Shown: piece by piece, positions 46,919-55,966 of the stretch
Numbering within the stretch: the stretch's first letter is position 1
How the letters are laid out: each line of letters begins with the position of its first letter
From: Cohnella thailandensis
GTDB lineage: Bacteria; Bacillota; Bacilli; Paenibacillales; Paenibacillaceae
Reading direction: 5' to 3'
NCBI RefSeq assembly: GCF_014212135.1
Contig: NZ_JACJVQ010000017.1
Location: 186,001 to 250,000 of the forward strand
Length of the DNA stretch: 64,000 bases
Made by a program: the position numbers and the translations under genes
Notes under the pieces: model-generated
The model's database searches: none
What the model was told of the DNA's origin: nothing
Seen by the model: the letters and a program-made list of their open reading frames with translations, nothing else

Positions 46919-47222
46919 AATGAAATCTCCTCTCTGTCTAACCCCGTTTACTCATGCATATTATACCTGTTGTCCCAGCATAGTGTAAACCGGAAGAAGT
47001 GACGAATTGGCAAACTTTTCGTCCATAGCTTCAAGGTTCCGTTTTTTTCGCTCTTTTATTCATAAGGACCGGGCTCTTCTTCGCGGGAGGTATACCAAGA
47101 CGGAAAATGGATATACATAGAAGTAACCGATAGATTCTATGAACTCTACTACGGGCATAGAAATGAATAAAAACACTAAAACAACGATGGAATATCATCC
47201 TTGACGAGGAGGGAATGTGGGC
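46919..47222. promoter_or_regulatory. Intergenic region upstream of rsfA with three copies of a 7-mer
   Basis: CATAGAA (47116-47122), its reverse complement TTCTATG (47135-47141) and CATAGAA again (47156-47162) form two overlapping inverted repeats 55-105 bases before rsfA. The rest of this divergent 304-base region is AT-rich and must hold promoters for both neighbours. I could not fix sporulation sigma elements. Confidence 0.5.
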
Positions 47223-47876
47223 ATGACGGCTGTCAGACAGGATGCATGGAGTCCAGATGACGATTTGATTCTGGCCGAAGTTACGCTCAGGCATATTCGA
47301 GAAGGAAGCACCCAACTAGCGGCATTCGAAGAGGTCGGCCAACGAATCGCCCGTACGTCCGCCGCATGCGGTTTTCGCTGGAACAGCTTCGTTCGCAAAC
47401 GGTATGACGAAGCGATCGGATTGGCGAAGCAGCAGCGGCAGAAACGTAATTATCTTAAAAAGCAGGGACTCACTTCTTCCTTGGCGAACTCGATTTCGGA
47501 GCGGCTTCCGGGAGAAGACGCGGATTCATCCAAATCCGAATTGCTGACCGCGGATTCATTATCTATGGAAGCGGTTATCCGCTACTTGCGGCAATGGAAG
47601 AATTCGGTACAGGAATTAACCCGCCAGGTGAAGGCGCTCGAGAAGGAATTGAAAGAGAAGGAAGAGCTGCTGGCGGAGCTGCGGGACACGAACAACCGTC
47701 TATCCAAAGAAGTGAGCGAGGTCCAGACCGACTACCGCGTCGTCAACGACGATTACAAGGCGCTCATCAAAATCATGGACCGGGCAAGAAGGCTCGCCTT
47801 CCTGGCCGAAGATACGGAAGAAGAGAAAACGCGCTTCAAGATGGACGCCAACGGCAATCTGGAGCGAATCGAATAG
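47223..47876 (+). CDS. rsfA: Prespore-specific transcriptional regulator RsfA family
   Basis: 217 residues. An N-terminal Myb/SANT-like DNA-binding domain (about 3-55: [24 protein letters not shown], then [13 protein letters not shown]) is followed by a Ser-rich linker and a C-terminal coiled coil (about 115-185). RsfA tunes SigF-dependent genes in the forespore. ATG 47223 matches family starts; GTG 47217 is the alternative, with GAGGAGGG upstream of both. Three alternating 7-mers upstream may be its own sites. Confidence 0.92.
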   Translation: MTAVRQDAWSPDDDLILAEVTLRHIREGSTQLAAFEEVGQRIARTSAACGFRWNSFVRKRYDEAIGLAKQQRQKRNYLKKQGLTSSLANSISERLPGEDADSSKSELLTADSLSMEAVIRYLRQWKNSVQELTRQVKALEKELKEKEELLAELRDTNNRLSKEVSEVQTDYRVVNDDYKALIKIMDRARRLAFLAEDTEEEKTRFKMDANGNLERIE

Positions 47877-47893
47877 ATCCGCGAGCTCCCGAA

Positions 47894-47968
47894 GCATGAA
47901 GACGGGGGCCGCCCGCTTGGTCTCGCAAGACCGGGCGGACGGCTCCCGTCTTTGCTTCGTCTTCATGC
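47894..47968. terminator. Large nested hairpin terminator after rsfA
   Basis: The outer arms GCATGAAGAC (47894-47903) and GTCTTCATGC (47959-47968) enclose a second GC-rich stem (GACGGG.GCC with GGC.CCCGTC, about 47901-47950) followed by TTT. It is a strong stop for rsfA. Confidence 0.75.
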
Positions 47969-48049
47969 TAAGCTATGATAAAGGGAAGAGTTGGTAAGCC
48001 ATCGAAGTTTTAAAGCCTTCGTTAATAAGGCTGTCGAGAGGAAAATCAG

Positions 48050-49015
48050 ATGACGAAAATATCCATAGCGGTGTTGGGAGGCGGCTCTATGGGTCTCTTG
48101 CTGGCGGCCAGGATCGGCGCCGCCGGCTTCGGGACGTCCGTCTGGACAAGAACCCGCGAGCAAGCCCATCTTCTGGCGGAGCAAGGAATCCTTCTTAAAG
48201 ACGCGCAGGGAACGGCGATCCGGCGGGTCTCCGTTCAAGCGGCTCCTATCGAGGAGGCTCCCGCGAATATAGACGGCCTTATCGTGTTCAATGCCCTTAA
48301 GCAGACCGGGCTGACCGAGCCGCTCCTTCGGCAATTGGATTCCGTTCTGGCGAAGAACGCGGCGATCGTCTCGTTCTGCAACGGAATCGGGCATATCGAA
48401 CGGATCGCCGCGGCCGTTCCCGGCCGGCCGCAGCTGGCCGCGGTGACGACGGAAGGGGCGCTTCGGACGGGGCCCGCGGAGGTCATGCACACGGGAACCG
48501 GCGGAATTTGGCTGGGAAGAGCCCCCTTATTTGAAGGGACTTCAAGCGATTATGTCCAAATGCCTACGGAAGATAGGATCAAGGGTATGGCAAACGTTGT
48601 CCGGGAGGCAGGATTCTCCATTTTCTTGTCGAATAATATGACAGAACGCATTCTCCGGAAGCTGCTCGTCAACTCGGTGATCAATCCGCTTACCGCGGTG
48701 CTTCGGGTACGCAACGGAGAGCTGCTTGCGACGGAGGACCGGCTTCGCCTGATGAGATCGTTGTTCGAGGAGACGCTGTCTATCCTCCAACGGAGCGGGC
48801 TTCCGAGCTCGGAAGGGCTATGGGAGGAGCTTCTCGACGTCTGCGCCCGAACCGCGCGGAACGAATCCTCCATGCTTCAGGATGTCCGGAACGGCCGGGC
48901 AACCGAGATCGAAGCGATCAACGGAGCCGTGGCGCGGCTCGCGGCCGACAGAGGGCTGCCAGCGCCCAGGAACGAGACGATGGCTGGATTGATTAGATCC
49001 CTATCCGGCGAATAA
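48050..49015 (+). CDS. Ketopantoate reductase family protein (PanE/ApbA)
   Basis: 321 residues. The N-terminal NADP-binding Rossmann motif is GGGSMG (10-15). The substrate-site lysine and asparagine lie in RKLLVNSVINPLTAV (about 204-218). The C-terminal domain is helical. The usual reaction reduces 2-dehydropantoate to pantoate for coenzyme A synthesis; other acids are possible in this family. The neighbours DUF3397 and bshC follow as in Bacillus, where this is YlbQ. Confidence 0.9.
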   Translation: MTKISIAVLGGGSMGLLLAARIGAAGFGTSVWTRTREQAHLLAEQGILLKDAQGTAIRRVSVQAAPIEEAPANIDGLIVFNALKQTGLTEPLLRQLDSVLAKNAAIVSFCNGIGHIERIAAAVPGRPQLAAVTTEGALRTGPAEVMHTGTGGIWLGRAPLFEGTSSDYVQMPTEDRIKGMANVVREAGFSIFLSNNMTERILRKLLVNSVINPLTAVLRVRNGELLATEDRLRLMRSLFEETLSILQRSGLPSSEGLWEELLDVCARTARNESSMLQDVRNGRATEIEAINGAVARLAADRGLPAPRNETMAGLIRSLSGE

Positions 49016-49028
49016 GGAGATGAGAACG

Positions 49029-49427
49029 GTGTCCGTGATCTGGGATGCATTGGTGTACGCATACGCTTCCGTGGCCGTCATTCCCGTTATTCCGTTTCTC
49101 ATCGTCTTCTACTTGGCAAGATGGCGAGGCCAAGAGCGCAACCGGGCGATCAAGCTGTCGATGGACATCACGACGGTCTTCCTGATCGGCTGCGTTTCGA
49201 TGCTTCTGAACCGATTGGGAACCTCTTTCGGCCCATATATTTTATTGTTGTTCATGCTCGTCGTCGGCGGTTTGCTCGGTGGCGTGCAGAACCGCGTACG
49301 AGGCAAGGTAGACGCGCGCAAGCTGGTCCGGGCGGTCTGGCGGCTCACCTTCTTCTTGACGACGCTTCTGTACGTGCTGCTGACGATCGTCGACATCTCG
49401 ATTCGGGCGTTCGGGAAATCGGCCTAA
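49029..49427 (+). CDS. DUF3397-like membrane protein
   Basis: 132 residues with four membrane helices and short polar loops (ARWRGQERNRAIKLSMD between the first two). The layout and the location between panE and bshC fit DUF3397, a Bacillales family of unknown function. GTG 49029 has AAGGAGA 8 bases upstream, while ATG 49020 overlaps that site. It is co-transcribed with panE. Confidence 0.7.
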   Translation: MSVIWDALVYAYASVAVIPVIPFLIVFYLARWRGQERNRAIKLSMDITTVFLIGCVSMLLNRLGTSFGPYILLLFMLVVGGLLGGVQNRVRGKVDARKLVRAVWRLTFFLTTLLYVLLTIVDISIRAFGKSA

Positions 49428-49590
49428 TGCGACAACGAACCCGTTAAGCCGTGCCGCGGACCGCGAATCCTCGCGACGCCGGCGCGGTTTTTTTCGATCC
49501 GAAGAGAAGGGCGCCCGGTTTCCGCAAGCCGTTGCGGATGACGCGGGTTGGCGGCAGATCGCGAGAGCGCCCGTTCTCGCCAACCTTTCT

Positions 49591-49620
49591 TTGACGCCAA
49601 CGAACCCCTTCATGTACAAT
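49591..49620 (+). promoter_or_regulatory. SigA-type promoter of bshC
   Basis: TTGACG (49591-49596), 18 bases, TACAAT (49615-49620). It drives bshC and probably ahcY. Confidence 0.75.
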
Positions 49621-49655
49621 CTAGTGGACATGATATTTATCGGGGGGACTCTTCC

Positions 49656-51287
49656 ATGAACTTGACTCCCTTACAAGGGGTGTCTTCCCCAGCTCTGGCG
49701 GAACGATACCGGCAGGGAGACGCACGATTGCGAGATCTATTCGGCTCTCATCCCTCTATCGCCGAAGACTGGCGGAAACGCGCACAATTATTGGACCGGA
49801 CGGAAGCCGGACGCATAGAGAAGTCCGAGCTCGCCTCCGTCCTTCGAGATTACCAAGCCCGGCTCGTTCCAAGCGAAGCGGTCGACCGCTCGATCGAAGA
49901 GCTGGCGCGGCCGGGCAGCCTTGCCGTCGTCGGCGGCCAGCAAGCCGGCCTGTTCGGAGGAGCTCTCTTGATCGCCTATAAAGCGATCTCCGTCATTCAG
50001 GCGGCGCGGCATGCGGAGAGCCTGCTCGGCCGCAAGGTCGTTCCCGTCTTCTGGATCGCGGGAGAAGACCACGATTTCGACGAGGCGAATCATCTGTATG
50101 TCGCGAACGCGGAAGGCAAGCCGCGCCGCGTTCGGCTGGATCGCCCGGATGGCGCCCGCCATTCGGTCAGCCGGACTCCTCTTACGGAGGAACAATGGAC
50201 GGCGGCGATCGAGCAGCTTGCCGAAACGCTGCCGGACTCGGAGTTCAAGCCGGGGCTGCTCGATCGGCTTCGCGGCTACTCCGGGGACGCGCCGACCTTG
50301 ACTCTTGCCTTCGCCAGGCTGTTGTCCGAGTGGTTCGGCCCGGAAGGACTCGTTCTGCTCGACGCCGACGACCCCAAGCTTCGCCGGCTGGAAGCGCCGA
50401 TGTTCCGCCGGCTCATCGAAGATAACGAATCGTTGGAGCTCGCTCTTAAGCAAGGCGAGGAGAAGGTCGGCGAGCTGGGCTATTCCGTTCAAGCGCCGTT
50501 GGCGCAATCGTGCGCGAACCTGTTTCTTCATTCCGAACACGGCAGGCTGCTGCTGTTCCGGGAGGAGAACGGCTTCGCGGACAAGAAGAAGCTTCGGGCT
50601 TACAGCCGCGAAGAGCTGCTCGCCCTGGCGGACCGTTCGCCCGAGGCGCTCAGCAACAATGCCCTGACGCGGCCGATGATGCAGGAGTATGTCCTGCCCG
50701 TGCTGGCCACCGTGCTCGGACCGTCCGAGATCGCTTATTGGGCGGGCCTGGGGCAGGCGTTCGGGCAATTCTCGCTCGAGCTCCCGATTCTCGTTCCCCG
50801 GCAGTCCTTCACCTACCTGGAGCCGGGAATCGACAAGCTGCTCTCGAAGTACGAAGTGACCGTAACGGACATCATGTCCGGCGGCGAGCGGCTGCGGGAC
50901 GAATGGCTTCAAGCCCAAGACAAGTGGAGGCTGGAGGAACGCTTCGAGGAGGTTCGCGCCGGAATCGCGGCGCTCTACGCGCCTCTGCTTGATACGCTTG
51001 CGGAGATTCAGCCCGCATTGGGCGATCTCGGCGGCGTTAACCAAGGCCGGCTGATGGAACAGATCGCCTACCTGGAGAAGCGGGCGGCGGATACGGTCGC
51101 CAAGCAGCATGACGTATCGCTGCGGCAATGGGACCGAATGCGGGAATCGCTGTGGCCGTTAGGCAAGCCGCAGGAGAGAACGTTCGGCACCCTTCATTTC
51201 CTGAACCGCTTCGGCCCGAATTGGCTGAAGGAATGGCTGAACGTTCCGTTCGACGTAACGGGCGGCCATCGATTGGCCGATAAATAA
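49656..51287 (+). CDS. bshC: Putative cysteine ligase BshC (bacillithiol synthesis)
   Basis: 543 residues. The Rossmann-like core with VVGGQQAGLFGGALL (about 88-102) and FWIAGEDHDFDEANH (about 133-147) identifies BshC, which adds cysteine to glucosamine-malate in the last step of bacillithiol synthesis. A C-terminal coiled coil (about 430-500) is typical. ATG 49656 follows a GGGGGGAC site. It indicates that this organism uses bacillithiol as its low-molecular-weight thiol. Confidence 0.95.
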   Translation: MNLTPLQGVSSPALAERYRQGDARLRDLFGSHPSIAEDWRKRAQLLDRTEAGRIEKSELASVLRDYQARLVPSEAVDRSIEELARPGSLAVVGGQQAGLFGGALLIAYKAISVIQAARHAESLLGRKVVPVFWIAGEDHDFDEANHLYVANAEGKPRRVRLDRPDGARHSVSRTPLTEEQWTAAIEQLAETLPDSEFKPGLLDRLRGYSGDAPTLTLAFARLLSEWFGPEGLVLLDADDPKLRRLEAPMFRRLIEDNESLELALKQGEEKVGELGYSVQAPLAQSCANLFLHSEHGRLLLFREENGFADKKKLRAYSREELLALADRSPEALSNNALTRPMMQEYVLPVLATVLGPSEIAYWAGLGQAFGQFSLELPILVPRQSFTYLEPGIDKLLSKYEVTVTDIMSGGERLRDEWLQAQDKWRLEERFEEVRAGIAALYAPLLDTLAEIQPALGDLGGVNQGRLMEQIAYLEKRAADTVAKQHDVSLRQWDRMRESLWPLGKPQERTFGTLHFLNRFGPNWLKEWLNVPFDVTGGHRLADK

Positions 51288-51321
51288 CATAGCGTTTCGA
51301 TAACGCAGGAGGAATCCCGTC

Positions 51322-52584
51322 TTGAAGACAACTCTCAAGAGCATTATCCAAGATCCGTCCCTAGCGCCGGAAGGCAAGCTGAAGATCGATTGGGCCGAGG
51401 CCCATATGCCGGTGCTTAACCGGATCCGCGAGCAATTCGAACGGGATCAGCCGTTCAAAGGGCTGAAGGTGGCGATCTCGCTGCACCTGGAAGCGAAGAC
51501 GGCTTATCTCGCCAAGGTCGTTCAAGCCGGCGGCGCCGAAGTCGCGATAACGGGCAGCAACCCGCTGTCGACCCAAGACGACGTCTGCGCGGCGTTGGCG
51601 GAAGACGGCATCGCGGTGTTCGCCAAGTACAACCCGACTCCGGAGGAATATCGCGAGCTGCTCGTGAAGACGGTCGAGACGAAGCCGGACCTGATCATCG
51701 ACGACGGAGGCGACTTGGTCACGATTCTCCACACGGAGCGCCAAGACCTGCTCCCGAACGTGCGCGGCGGCGCCGAAGAGACGACGACCGGGATCCTTCG
51801 CCTGAAAGCGATGGATAAGGAAGGCTCGCTGAAGTTCCCGATGGTCGCGGTCAACGACGCTTATTGCAAATATTTGTTCGACAACCGCTACGGAACCGGA
51901 CAATCGGTATGGGACGGCATCAACCGTACGACCAATCTGGTCGTCGCGGGGAAGACGGTCGTCGTCAACGGCTACGGCTGGTGCGGCAAAGGCGTCGCCA
52001 TGCGCGCGAAGGGATTGGGCGCCCATGTCGTCGTGACCGAAGTGGACGCGATCAAGGCGGTCGAGGCCTACATGGACGGCTTTACGGTTCTGTCGATGGA
52101 GGAAGCGGCCAAGGTCGGCGACTTCTTCGTTACCGTCACCGGCAACAAGGACGTCATTACCGGCGAGCATATCGCGAAGATGAAGGACGGAGCGATCCTG
52201 TCCAACGCCGGCCACTTCGACGTCGAGGTGAACCTGGTCGAGCTGGCGGAGATATCCGTCTCCAAGCGCACGGTTCGCCGCAATATCGAAGAGTACCGTC
52301 TGAAGGACGGCCGCAAGATCTACGTTCTGGCCGAAGGCCGCCTCGTGAACCTCGCCGCCGGCGACGGACACCCGGCCGAGATCATGGATATGACGTTCGC
52401 GCTGCAGGCGCTGTCCCTGAGATACGTCAACGAGAACTATCGGGAGCTCGGCAACCGCGTCGTCAACGTTCCTTACGAGCTGGATGAGCAGGTGGCCCGC
52501 ACGAAGCTGGCTTCTCTCGGTATCCGGATCGATTCCCTTAGCGAAGAACAGAAGGCTTATCTCGATAGCTGGGCGGCGCACTGA
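51322..52584 (+). CDS. ahcY: S-adenosylhomocysteinase
   Basis: 420 residues. It contains the substrate domain (SLHLEAKTAYL, ITGSNPLSTQDD), the NAD-binding GYGWCGKG motif (about 217-224), and HFDVE and NLAAGDGHP near the C-terminus. It lacks the 40-residue insertion and the KYRY tail of the eukaryote/proteobacterial type, so it is the short prokaryotic form. It splits S-adenosylhomocysteine to adenosine and homocysteine. TTG 51322 has CAGGAGG 8 bases upstream and the gene lies 34 bases after bshC. Confidence 0.95.
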   Translation: MKTTLKSIIQDPSLAPEGKLKIDWAEAHMPVLNRIREQFERDQPFKGLKVAISLHLEAKTAYLAKVVQAGGAEVAITGSNPLSTQDDVCAALAEDGIAVFAKYNPTPEEYRELLVKTVETKPDLIIDDGGDLVTILHTERQDLLPNVRGGAEETTTGILRLKAMDKEGSLKFPMVAVNDAYCKYLFDNRYGTGQSVWDGINRTTNLVVAGKTVVVNGYGWCGKGVAMRAKGLGAHVVVTEVDAIKAVEAYMDGFTVLSMEEAAKVGDFFVTVTGNKDVITGEHIAKMKDGAILSNAGHFDVEVNLVELAEISVSKRTVRRNIEEYRLKDGRKIYVLAEGRLVNLAAGDGHPAEIMDMTFALQALSLRYVNENYRELGNRVVNVPYELDEQVARTKLASLGIRIDSLSEEQKAYLDSWAAH

Positions 52585-52614
52585 GGAAGATACGCCCTTT
52601 TATAGCAAATCATA

Positions 52615-52657
52615 AAACGGCTTCGCCCCGATTCGCCTCGGGACGGGGCCGTTTCTG
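52615..52657 (+). terminator. Hairpin terminator after ahcY
   Basis: AAACGGC (52615-52621) pairs with GCCGTTT (52648-52654), with an inner CCCCG/CGGGG stem. It marks the end of the bshC-ahcY unit and the boundary with the accessory region. Confidence 0.75.
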
Positions 52658-52745
52658 CTTGCGTCGGATTGCGATTACTCGACAAAGAACCGCTGCAAGT
52701 TGCTTTAATTTTTTGAATATTATGAACGAATATCGTCCGGTGCCG

Positions 52746-52824
52746 TTGACGCCCTATGGGGCATGTGCTACTTTAGGGGCAATTAAATTAACTAAACATT
52801 TAAATGAATTTACTGTTTAGTTAA
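52746..52824 (+). promoter_or_regulatory. Promoter and TetR-type operator of the catabolic cluster
   Basis: TTGACG (52746-52751), 17 bases, TACTTT (52769-52774). Directly downstream of the expected start lies a perfect inverted repeat, TTAACTAAACA (52788-52798) and TGTTTAGTTAA (52814-52824), around a 15-base AT-rich centre containing CATTTAAAT. A repressor bound here would block early elongation. The TetR gene three genes downstream is the obvious candidate. Confidence 0.75.
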
Positions 52825-52862
52825 TACGTACTTAACCAAACGATGAACAGGAGAGATGGACC

Positions 52863-53951
52863 ATGAGCTCAGCTTCCAAAGAGGTCGATTTTAACAAACG
52901 GGATTTCGGCGTGTTTCTTCCGGTGGCGAACGGAGGTTGGATTATCTCCGACGCGCAGCCCAGGCCGGACGGAAGCTATGCTCTCAACCGGGAAGCGGCG
53001 ATTCTGGCCGAAGAGCTGGGCTTCGACTTCATCATGTCGATGGCCAAGTGGAAAGGGTACGGCGGAGAAACGAATCATTGGGGCGTCTCCCTCGAGTCGA
53101 TGACGATGATGGCCGCGCTCGCGGAAGCGACGTCCAGAGTGAAGGTGTTCGCCACCGTCCATACGATTCTCTATCATCCGGCGGCCGCGGCGAAGATGTT
53201 CTCGACGCTCGACCAGATCAGCGGCGGGCGCGTCGGAATGAACATCGTCTCCGGCTCCTATGCGGGAGAGTTCCGCCAGATGGGCACATGGCCGGAGCAC
53301 CTGGACCACGATGCCAGGTACGATCTGGCCCGCGAATGGATCCAGGTCGTAAAGCGGCTGTGGAACGAGGAGCGGGTTACCCATAAGGGGCAATTCTACC
53401 AATTGGAAGATTGCGAGTCGAACCCGAAGCCGCTGCAGCGTCCGCGTCCGCCGATCATCTGCGCCGGCGCCTCCGATAAGGGGATGGGCTTCACGATCGA
53501 CGAGGGCGACGCATGCTTTATCGGGGGCCGCGATCTGGAGGAGCTGGCCCGGGTGAGCGCCCGAGCCAAGGAGCTGGCGGCCGAGCGGGGCAAGACGATC
53601 AAGACGTATTCGATGTTCGGCGTGCTGCCGGGAGACTCGGAAGAGGAAGTGCAGGCGAGGCTGCAGCGCTACCGGGACGGAGCCGACCTCGAAGCGATCA
53701 AGGGCCTGCTTCGCAGCTACGGCTTGGAGCCCGACGGACGGGAAAATTCGATGCAGGCGCGCGCCCGCAACGTGTTCATGAACGAGATGCTGACGGGCGA
53801 CGCGGAGAGCATCGCGCGGCAAATCAAGCACATCATGGAGATGACCGGACTCGACGGGATGATGCTGACGTTCGCCGACTACATCGGGGATCTCCGCTAC
53901 TTCGGCGAGAAGGTGCTGCCGCTGCTTCGTTCGGAGAAAGAAGCCGGCTGA
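52863..53951 (+). CDS. LLM-class flavin-dependent monooxygenase, RutA-like
   Basis: 362 residues, bacterial luciferase-like TIM barrel. Over its length it follows RutA: FGVFLPVANGGWIIS, FDFIMSMAKWKGYGG, the ISGGRVGMNIVSG turn, WPEHLDHDARYD, PPIICAGASDKGM and LDGMMLTFADYI. RutA uses reduced FMN and oxygen to open uracil between N3 and C4. Homologues also oxidise other amides, nitrilotriacetate-like acids or sulfonates, so the substrate is open. It is first in an operon with two hydrolases and a regulator. The ATG follows AACAGGAGAG. Confidence 0.9.
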   Translation: MSSASKEVDFNKRDFGVFLPVANGGWIISDAQPRPDGSYALNREAAILAEELGFDFIMSMAKWKGYGGETNHWGVSLESMTMMAALAEATSRVKVFATVHTILYHPAAAAKMFSTLDQISGGRVGMNIVSGSYAGEFRQMGTWPEHLDHDARYDLAREWIQVVKRLWNEERVTHKGQFYQLEDCESNPKPLQRPRPPIICAGASDKGMGFTIDEGDACFIGGRDLEELARVSARAKELAAERGKTIKTYSMFGVLPGDSEEEVQARLQRYRDGADLEAIKGLLRSYGLEPDGRENSMQARARNVFMNEMLTGDAESIARQIKHIMEMTGLDGMMLTFADYIGDLRYFGEKVLPLLRSEKEAG

Positions 53952-53978
53952 CGGCCGGTACGCGAAAGGGTGACGGAG

Positions 53979-54605
53979 ATGGGCGTTCCAAGCGAGAATA
54001 CGGCTTTGCTGGTGGTGGACGTGCAGAACGACTTCTGCGCTCCGGACGGGATGATGGGGCGGCTCGGCGCGGACCTGTCGCAGGTGGAGCCGGCGGTGGG
54101 CCGGATCGGGCGATTGATCGAGGCCGCTCGCGCCGCTGCCGTCCCGGTCGTCTTCGTGCGGCTCGTCACCGCGGCGCATACGGATTCCAAGGCGATGCTC
54201 GCCTGGTATTCCAGGCAAGGAATCGATGCGTCCGCGGCGGCGGTATGCCGGGAGGGCACGGCGGGGGCGGAAGGATACAAGCTGTTCCCGCAAAAGGGGG
54301 ATTACGTCGTCGAGAAGCAGCGCTACAGCGCGTTCATCGGCACGAATATGGAGTTGGTGCTGCGCCGTCTCGGCATAGACAAGCTGGTCGTTACGGGAGT
54401 GACGACGGAGTGCTGCGTCGAATCGACGGTCAGGGACGGGTTCATGCTCGATTACGAGACCTTCGTCGTCGCGGACGGCTGCGCGGCGTACGAGTCCGGC
54501 CTGCATGACATGTCGCTGAAGCTGATGGGTCTTAATTTCGCCTCGATCGTAGAGACGGAGAGCGTGCTGGCCGATTGGGCCGAGCCGAAGGGGGGACTTA
54601 GATGA
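53979..54605 (+). CDS. Isochorismatase-like cysteine hydrolase, RutB-like
   Basis: 208 residues. The catalytic triad is visible: Asp14 (LVVDVQNDF), Lys113 (VEKQRYSAF) and Cys146 (TTECCVEST), with the cis-peptide before VTTE. The closest functional model is RutB, which hydrolyses ureidoacrylate, next to a RutA-like oxygenase as here. Other family members cleave amides or carbamates. ATG 53979 has AAAGGG 9 bases upstream (GTG 53970 is an alternative). The stop overlaps the next gene (ATGA). Confidence 0.88.
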   Translation: MGVPSENTALLVVDVQNDFCAPDGMMGRLGADLSQVEPAVGRIGRLIEAARAAAVPVVFVRLVTAAHTDSKAMLAWYSRQGIDASAAAVCREGTAGAEGYKLFPQKGDYVVEKQRYSAFIGTNMELVLRRLGIDKLVVTGVTTECCVESTVRDGFMLDYETFVVADGCAAYESGLHDMSLKLMGLNFASIVETESVLADWAEPKGGLR

Positions 54606-55966
54606 CGCAGGGAACCCCGGACGGCTTCGAAGCCTTGAAGTTAGGAGCGGGAGCGTTCAAGCCGAAGGACTTGACTCTCGGCGAGGTCGTCGCGCTTATT
54701 CGCGCTAACGTCGATCGGCAGGAATTGATCGATCTGATTCTGGAGCTGTGCAACATCCGAAGCTTGCCCGGCTTCGAGAAGGACGCGGGAGACTTCGTCT
54801 ATGCCTGGATGGAGAAGGAAGGGATGGCTCCGAAGCGCGTCGGCATGGTGCCCGATCGCTTCAACGTGATCGGAAGAATGGGCGGGGCCGACCCGGCGAA
54901 CGGACGCAACCTGCTGTTCACGAGCCACCTCGATACGGAGGCTCCGCAGTACAATTGGCGCGACAGCTGGAAGTACCGGCCCGGGGGCGCCGTGTGCGAT
55001 CCGGGCTGGATTCGCGCGGAGCTGAAGGACGGCGTCTTCCTGGGCCATCCGGTCGAGAACGACCGGGGCCCCATGGCCTGCTTCCTGATCGGCGCCAAAG
55101 CCCTGAGGAAAGCCGGCCTGACCCTGAACGGCCATCTGTATTTGACGGCATGTCCGGCGGAGATCGGCCCTGAGCACGTGGAGGAATTCCAAGGGCCGAT
55201 CTATCACGGCAAAGAAATCGGCGCCCAATACATGATGACGCACGGAGGAGTCGCTCCCGACTTCGCCGTGGCGGCGGAGGGGACGGACTTCGGCATCTCC
55301 TGGGTCGCCTGCGGGTATGCGAATTACCGCATCGATATCTACGGGGAAGACGTGTTCACGCCGCTGCTGACGCATCCGCCGAGGCTGAAGGATCATCCGA
55401 GCGCGCTCGTGCTCGTCGCTCCGCTTATCGAAGCGGTACAGCGCTGGGCGGCGGATTACGAGAAACGGCACGTTTACAGGGGCGCCGGGGGGACGGCGGT
55501 GCCGAAGGCGCAGATCATCGCCATCCGCGGCGGAGATCCGCACATCATGGGCGGCGGCAGCGAGGTATGCTCGCTCTACCTGGAGGTCGGCCTGACGCCT
55601 GCCCAGGCGATCGCGGACGTGCAGCGGGAGCTGGAAGCGGTGCTCGCGGAGGAGCGGTTCGAGGGCAAGGTCGAACCGCTCGTGTACCGTCAAGGCTTCG
55701 CGGCGGAGGAGGGGAAGGTGAGGCCTCTGGCCGATGCGATCGACGCCGCCGGCCGTTCGAGCGGCAAGGGAGCCTTGGAGCTCGGCCATTCCGTCTATTC
55801 CAGCATGTGGCGGGATCATAACGTATTCAACATGTTCGGCATCCCGGCGGCGACGTACGGGCCCCGGCGCTTCAAGCCGACGGTGGACGACATGGCGGAT
55901 GCCGCCGTTATTTACGCGGCGGCCGCTTGGCTCGTGTGCAACGGCATTCGGGAGGGAATAGAGTGA
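54602..55966 (+). CDS. M20-family metallohydrolase (amidohydrolase/deacylase)
   Basis: 454 residues. Metal-site motifs of the M20/ArgE-DapE-ACY1 clan are present in order: TSHLDTE (His-x-Asp), HPVENDRGPMAC (bridging Asp), CPAEIGPEH (catalytic Glu), AAEGTDFG and the late GHSVYSSMWRDHN (His). A dimerisation lid lies at about 215-340. Such enzymes cleave N-acyl or N-carbamoyl bonds. In this operon it would act on a product of the oxygenase and amidohydrolase. The start overlaps the previous gene and the stop overlaps the TetR gene, giving tight coupling. Confidence 0.85.
   Translation: MTQGTPDGFEALKLGAGAFKPKDLTLGEVVALIRANVDRQELIDLILELCNIRSLPGFEKDAGDFVYAWMEKEGMAPKRVGMVPDRFNVIGRMGGADPANGRNLLFTSHLDTEAPQYNWRDSWKYRPGGAVCDPGWIRAELKDGVFLGHPVENDRGPMACFLIGAKALRKAGLTLNGHLYLTACPAEIGPEHVEEFQGPIYHGKEIGAQYMMTHGGVAPDFAVAAEGTDFGISWVACGYANYRIDIYGEDVFTPLLTHPPRLKDHPSALVLVAPLIEAVQRWAADYEKRHVYRGAGGTAVPKAQIIAIRGGDPHIMGGGSEVCSLYLEVGLTPAQAIADVQRELEAVLAEERFEGKVEPLVYRQGFAAEEGKVRPLADAIDAAGRSSGKGALELGHSVYSSMWRDHNVFNMFGIPAATYGPRRFKPTVDDMADAAVIYAAAAWLVCNGIREGIE

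Noticed and set aside
51288..51321. Possible SAH riboswitch before ahcY
   Set aside because: Only 34 bases separate bshC and ahcY, which is too short for that RNA.
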